The translations under genes and the position numbers were made by a program. The notes beneath the pieces were generated by a model. The model saw only the letters and a list, made by a program, of their open reading frames with translations. It searched no databases and was not told where the DNA came from. A stretch of 21,470 nucleotides of DNA from a virus, in the IMG/VR virus record IMGVR_UViG_3300026263_000341, positions 1 to 21,470 of that record. One strand, 5' to 3'. Positions 21,447-21,470 of the stretch are shown here, one piece after another (positions within the stretch are counted from its first letter, which is position 1; each line of letters starts with the position of its first letter).

Positions 21447-21470
21447 ATGTCCAGAGTTGATTATGAGCAA
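21447..21470 (+). CDS. Start of a gene truncated by the window edge
   Basis: ATG at 21447 opens eight codons (M-S-R-V-D-Y-E-Q) before the window ends. The start is supported only by the TATA box 20 bases upstream. The product cannot be judged. It is divergent from the minus-strand gene and shares the intergenic region with the inverted repeat. Confidence 0.55.

Overview
The window looks like part of the genome of a tailed double-stranded DNA virus (Caudoviricetes type) that infects an archaeon. Two lines of evidence support this. First, the recognisable genes combine a siphovirus-type tail set (tail tube, frameshifted tail assembly chaperone, TP901-type tape measure, a giant tail-tip protein, a tail fibre) with archaeal/eukaryal-type DNA metabolism: an archaeo-eukaryotic primase, an ERCC4/XPF nuclease with helix-hairpin-helix motifs, and a probable sliding clamp. 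Second, most transcription units start with a TATA box (TATATAGG or a close variant) whose last G lies 20 or 21 bases before the start codon, which is the arrangement expected for leaderless archaeal mRNAs. The composition is moderately AT-rich. A marine archaeal virus, for example of the magrovirus kind, is a reasonable guess, but no taxonomic marker here proves the host.

Layout. At 1-16 the left edge may hold the start of a minus-strand gene, followed by a short fold-rich intergenic stretch. At 177-2980 is a recombination/replication operon: an unknown small protein, a P-loop ATPase (Sak4/RecA-like), a Cas4/AddB-like PD-(D/E)XK nuclease with four Fe-S cysteines, and a small basic protein. 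At 3022-3300 there is no convincing gene but a strongly folded, promoter-driven RNA of no family I recognise. At 3337-4352 are a PCNA-like clamp and a small helical protein. At 4385-13566 is the tail module: tube, chaperone with a -1 frameshift extension ending at 5350, tape measure, a 1914-residue tail-tip/spike protein with PKD-like domains, and a 52-residue membrane protein. At 13593-16187 are primase, ERCC4 nuclease and a Mom-like DNA-modification acyltransferase in a tight operon. At 16219-18495 are seven small unknown genes, one with a probable winged helix. At 18479-20377 is a tail fibre. At 20410-20925 are a 33-residue Cys4 protein and a membrane-anchored SAP-domain protein. At 20913-21332 is the one well-supported minus-strand gene, diverging from a gene that begins at 21447 and leaves the window.

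How the parts work together. First genes of transcription units carry TATA boxes and no leader, while several internal genes carry GGAG-type ribosome-binding sites, so both translation modes appear to be used. This fixes several start codons, because the GTG inside the box (TATATAGGTG) creates false upstream starts seven codons too early.

Most notable: (1) an uncharacterised structured RNA starting exactly where the promoter rule predicts; (2) a programmed -1 frameshift in an archaeal-virus tail chaperone; (3) apparent complete absence of GATC, and probably also GTAC, AGCT, CTAG and ACGT, alongside a Mom-like modification gene, suggesting strong restriction pressure; (4) a rigid leaderless promoter architecture repeated at about ten sites.
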